DNA from: Nymphaea colorata
Taxonomy: Eukaryota > Streptophyta > Magnoliopsida > Nymphaeales > Nymphaeaceae
NCBI RefSeq assembly: GCF_008831285.2
Contig: NC_045142.1
Location: 3,291,001 to 3,355,000 of the forward strand
DNA: 64,000 bases
Reading direction: 5' to 3'
Shown: one piece after another, positions 61,001-64,000 of the stretch
Layout: each line of letters opens with the position of its first letter
Position numbering within the stretch: the stretch's first letter is position 1
The notes under the pieces: generated by a model
Database searches by the model: none
The model's input: only the letters and a program-made list of their open reading frames with translations
What the model was told of the DNA's origin: nothing
Translations under genes and position numbers: made by a program

Positions 61001-63414
61001 TTAGGTCAAACAGTTGTCACAAAATATTGCATGGTTCTTTAAGCAAATGCAAGAAAAACAATAAAAAAATGACAAATGGGAAAATTGAAATATTTAGAAA
61101 AAAGCTAAAATGAAAATATCATGTTTGCTTCACATTTTTTCCGTTCTCAGAAAAAAGATAGTCTATTTAAAATTTTTATGTTGCTTTTAATGCTTTAGTA
61201 ACTATTTTGGATTCTCAACACTGTTTTTGTAAGATCATTAGTAGAAAACTAAATTCTCATACTTTTTATTTTTTTATTTTTATTTTTATTTTTTGAATTC
61301 CTAAGATTTTCCTGAGAAAGAAAAACTTTCCATTTAATACCTGAGAAAACCATGCCGATAAAAACTAGAGAAAGATATTTGTGGTAATGGGCCAAAGTAT
61401 TTCCATTTTTTTGCTTTATTAATCAATCTTCTTGACTGCAAAAAAGTTATTATGAACTAACTAAGATGGCATGAAATATCACACTAAAATTGATATTTAA
61501 ATAGAAACTTACTCACTTTTCGAACAGATGTTACAGAAAACCCCTTATTGACAAGTGAGTCTGCAATCCAACCACCCATATTTGCTGATAATGCCATTGT
61601 AAGCCACGGTAAAACACAAAAGATCCCTGATTCTGTTAGGTTAAACTTCAAAACCTAGTGGAGAAAACAACAGGAATGCATAAGTGTATAGACATTGCCA
61701 CATTAACAATATTGAAGCTTTCGGATTATAAGCAACTATAATCTTAACACATATGATCTTCAAGAATTATCAGTTTATCGCTTAAGCAAAAATGTGCTTA
61801 GCTTTATCCACAATATGTAAGCATTATTGCCATAAGTAGAAAAAGAAAAAACAATAAAACCAACATTATGAGGAAATCATAACCAATTGAAGATGCACAG
61901 GTTCCAAGTTAAGTACCATGAGCTAAGAAAAATAAGGCAATATGCATGATACACATACAACTAATATGGAGATCATACAAAAGAGATGAGATCATCTAGC
62001 TTAATAATCAACGGCTCTCTAATACCATACACCGAAGCAACGAAGCCACAATATTTACAAAATTAACCATGCACACATTCTGATGATGGCATTGAATGTA
62101 TTTTTTAACCAACTTAATGTCAAACCATTGACAGTATGACATCATGATCCAAAATCAGCATAGAACCGTCTAGGTATTTGATTCTCATTCAACCTTGAGA
62201 AAAGATAGAATATTAAGATTATGTCCATTTTTAAATTCTTAAGAAGTTAAAGTGCAGGAACAGGATAATTTTTCATATGTTCATAAACAATCTTAGAAAA
62301 TGTTTCTATGAAAAAGAGTTCTCAGCAAGATGTAAGTTTAGATGTAGCATTTTGTTAGTTTTGACCGACTTGTAGAGAGAATTCTTCATGTATTATACTT
62401 TTCTAATATTAGACATCTTTCATCAAAACCTAGTGGAGACTCCTCAGTGCATCTTAGGCCACATTTTTTTTCTTTTGGGTGGTGGATTCCTTCTGATGAC
62501 TCCTCTTGTTGCTTCTTTCTTTCTTCTCACTTTAAACCAGATAGGACCAACTAGTTTCCACTAGGCTACAATTAGGTCTTCTGAAGGCTCTATGTAATCA
62601 TTAGTTTCCATATATTATCTGTGTAGAATTTTGCTTGCACAATTACTTTTGGATTGATACACACTTTTGACAAACAAGTCATAGATACAATACCGACAAC
62701 ACTGAGCTGATATGTACAAGTTTACGTTAGATTCTGATCAACATGCCTGCTGTATAATCTGCAATTCTTTCAAGATAACATGATCTTAGTGCCTCCGCCA
62801 ACTTAACTGGGGTTTAGCAAAATCAAAGTGGTCCAATATGATACTAAGTACTTCTGTCAAAAGGGCATATCCTAAATCAAGATAGGAGATTATCCCCATA
62901 AATAACCTGGACAAAGCATATGTCGGAAGAACCATTTGATTGATGAACAAGAGAAAAACGGATTGATCAACCCACATTTAGAAATGATACAGGTTTCTCA
63001 TTTCTGTGTTATGAATACCAAACTTTCTCCCGCACTCTTTCAAGAATGACAAACCATTGGGAGGAGTATCTAAACACCAGCTATCTACATAGAGGAGATG
63101 TACAAAATGGAGGAATGACAAGCATAGATATTTGCAATGTCCAAATTGATGATCAAGCTAATACACAAACAAATTTTGCTCATGATTCCAACGATGTCAG
63201 GTACCTGATTGTAGTATGTAGGCATCCATGTCAAAAGGATAAATGTTCCCCAGTTGTGACAGAAATGTGAAATAATCAAAGCCCAAACGGGTGGTTTTGA
63301 CAGAATCAATCTCCACGGAATTGTAGTAACAGGTTCCTTGGGAACACAGCCACTTAAAATTAGCTGTTTCTCTTGAGAACTGAGTTGGGGATCTTCTGAA
63401 GGTGAACTGTGTGC
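58052..63414 (-). CDS. PHT4/ANTR-type plastid anion (phosphate or ascorbate) transporter, C-terminal part
   Basis: Six exons on the minus strand give the last 232 residues: 63414-63205, 61654-61517, 59123-59022, 58866-58801, 58312-58228, 58149-58052 (TGA). All junctions are GT-AG with matching phase. The 5' exons for the transit peptide and first six membrane segments lie beyond 64000; none is visible between 63415 and 64000. This is an MFS/SLC17 carrier; the plant PHT4 group includes the thylakoid phosphate transporter PHT4;1 and the envelope ascorbate transporter PHT4;4. Recognisable blocks are LSKPPVWALIISHFCHNWG, LLTWMPTYYNQVLKFNLTESG, KIMQSIGFLGPAFFLTQL, FSQSGLYSNHQDIGPRYAG and GSWDDVF..VSLYLAGTVVWNLF..GEKIID. 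I lean to the PHT4;1/PHT4;4 side, but the substrate cannot be decided from this half. Confidence 0.9.
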
Positions 63415-64000
63415 CTGTTGTACAAATTACAGCAAAAGAAATATGTTAAATGCAAGCAGCAGAATAACCCTCATAGGTAATATGGTAATAGTGATGTCCT
63501 GATCATCTATCACCACTAAAAAAGGTTCATGTTTTGAAGATGCATTTGGTGCACTGCTTCACAAAACAAGGAAAGCTGTAACTAAAGGCACAAACCAACA
63601 GGTAAACGGTAACAGTTAAGACAGAAGAATGCCCATTGTAAAAGAAAGAATCCGCATACTAATAGGAAGTAAACCTTATGCCAATATAGCAGACATGAAA
63701 CATACATGAGAGAGAGTATATAATTATGTAGTGCACAAATAGAGAAGCGGGTGTCATTGCCTTCCAAGCAGCTCAATTGGTAATTTGATATACTAAAATA
63801 TCAACAAGTTGAGGGCAAAATAACCAGCTAACAAGGATTAACTACTGTAAGGCAACAAGACAACCAAAAATATCAGTAGAGAAAAAAGTAAAGGCATTGA
63901 TCTTCTAATGGACGATATGAAGTTGTTACATGAAATAGTGTGCAAAAGCAATTTTTTATTTTACAAGCAAGCTGGGGTTAGAAAGACTTCATCAGGTTAT
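63415..64000. other. Upstream intron of the transporter gene (runs off the window)
   Basis: No exon recognised. AT-rich, with short chance frames only; it must be intron if the gene continues to the right. Confidence 0.6.

Overview
This is plant nuclear DNA, almost certainly from a flowering plant. The evidence is GT-AG spliced genes for plant proteins (a WUS/WOX5-type homeobox gene, a CYP86A fatty-acid hydroxylase, a PHT4-type plastid anion transporter), a Ty1/copia retrotransposon primed by initiator tRNA-Met, many CT/GA and TA microsatellites, and a decayed plastid 23S rRNA fragment. The species cannot be fixed from the sequence alone.

Layout. 2.6-3.1 kb (+): a small single-exon gene of the plant 'Josephin-like' type. 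4.9-10.2 kb (-): complete TRM7/FTSJ1 tRNA 2'-O-methyltransferase, 11 coding exons, 316 aa. 12.2-21.0 kb (-): complete 26S proteasome lid subunit RPN8, 9 exons, 310 aa, with one intron of about 5.1 kb filled with transposon-like DNA. 21.0-27.1 kb: gene-poor, with a CACTA-like terminus, two terminal-inverted-repeat elements and long microsatellites. 27.1-28.7 kb (-): a WOX5-like homeobox gene with GA tracts in its leader and promoter. 28.9-35.1 kb: no recognisable gene. 35.1-40.6 kb (-): complete eIF3f, 6 coding exons, 284 aa, plus a probable 5'-leader intron reaching about 42.3 kb. 43.2-45.1 kb: a roughly 43-bp degenerate tandem array, then a 1-kb 30-bp minisatellite. 47.4-49.0 kb (-): intronless CYP86A P450, 518 aa. 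52.06-57.35 kb (+): a complete-length, recently inserted copia element with 240-bp LTRs differing at two positions, a perfect 5-bp target duplication and a broken pol. 58.05-63.4 kb (-): the C-terminal half of a PHT4/ANTR transporter whose 5' exons lie beyond the window.

The host genes are unrelated housekeeping and developmental genes: tRNA anticodon-loop modification, protein degradation, translation initiation, root stem-cell identity, cutin/suberin synthesis and plastid anion transport. They do not form a pathway. RPN8 and eIF3f are both catalytically dead MPN-domain proteins lying on the same strand about 14 kb apart, but nothing indicates coordinated function. I found no convincing new biological system. 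The least explained structures are the 30-bp minisatellite that stays open in frames on both strands, the palindrome-rich inverted-repeat element near 24 kb, and the composite transposon-like DNA inside the RPN8 intron.
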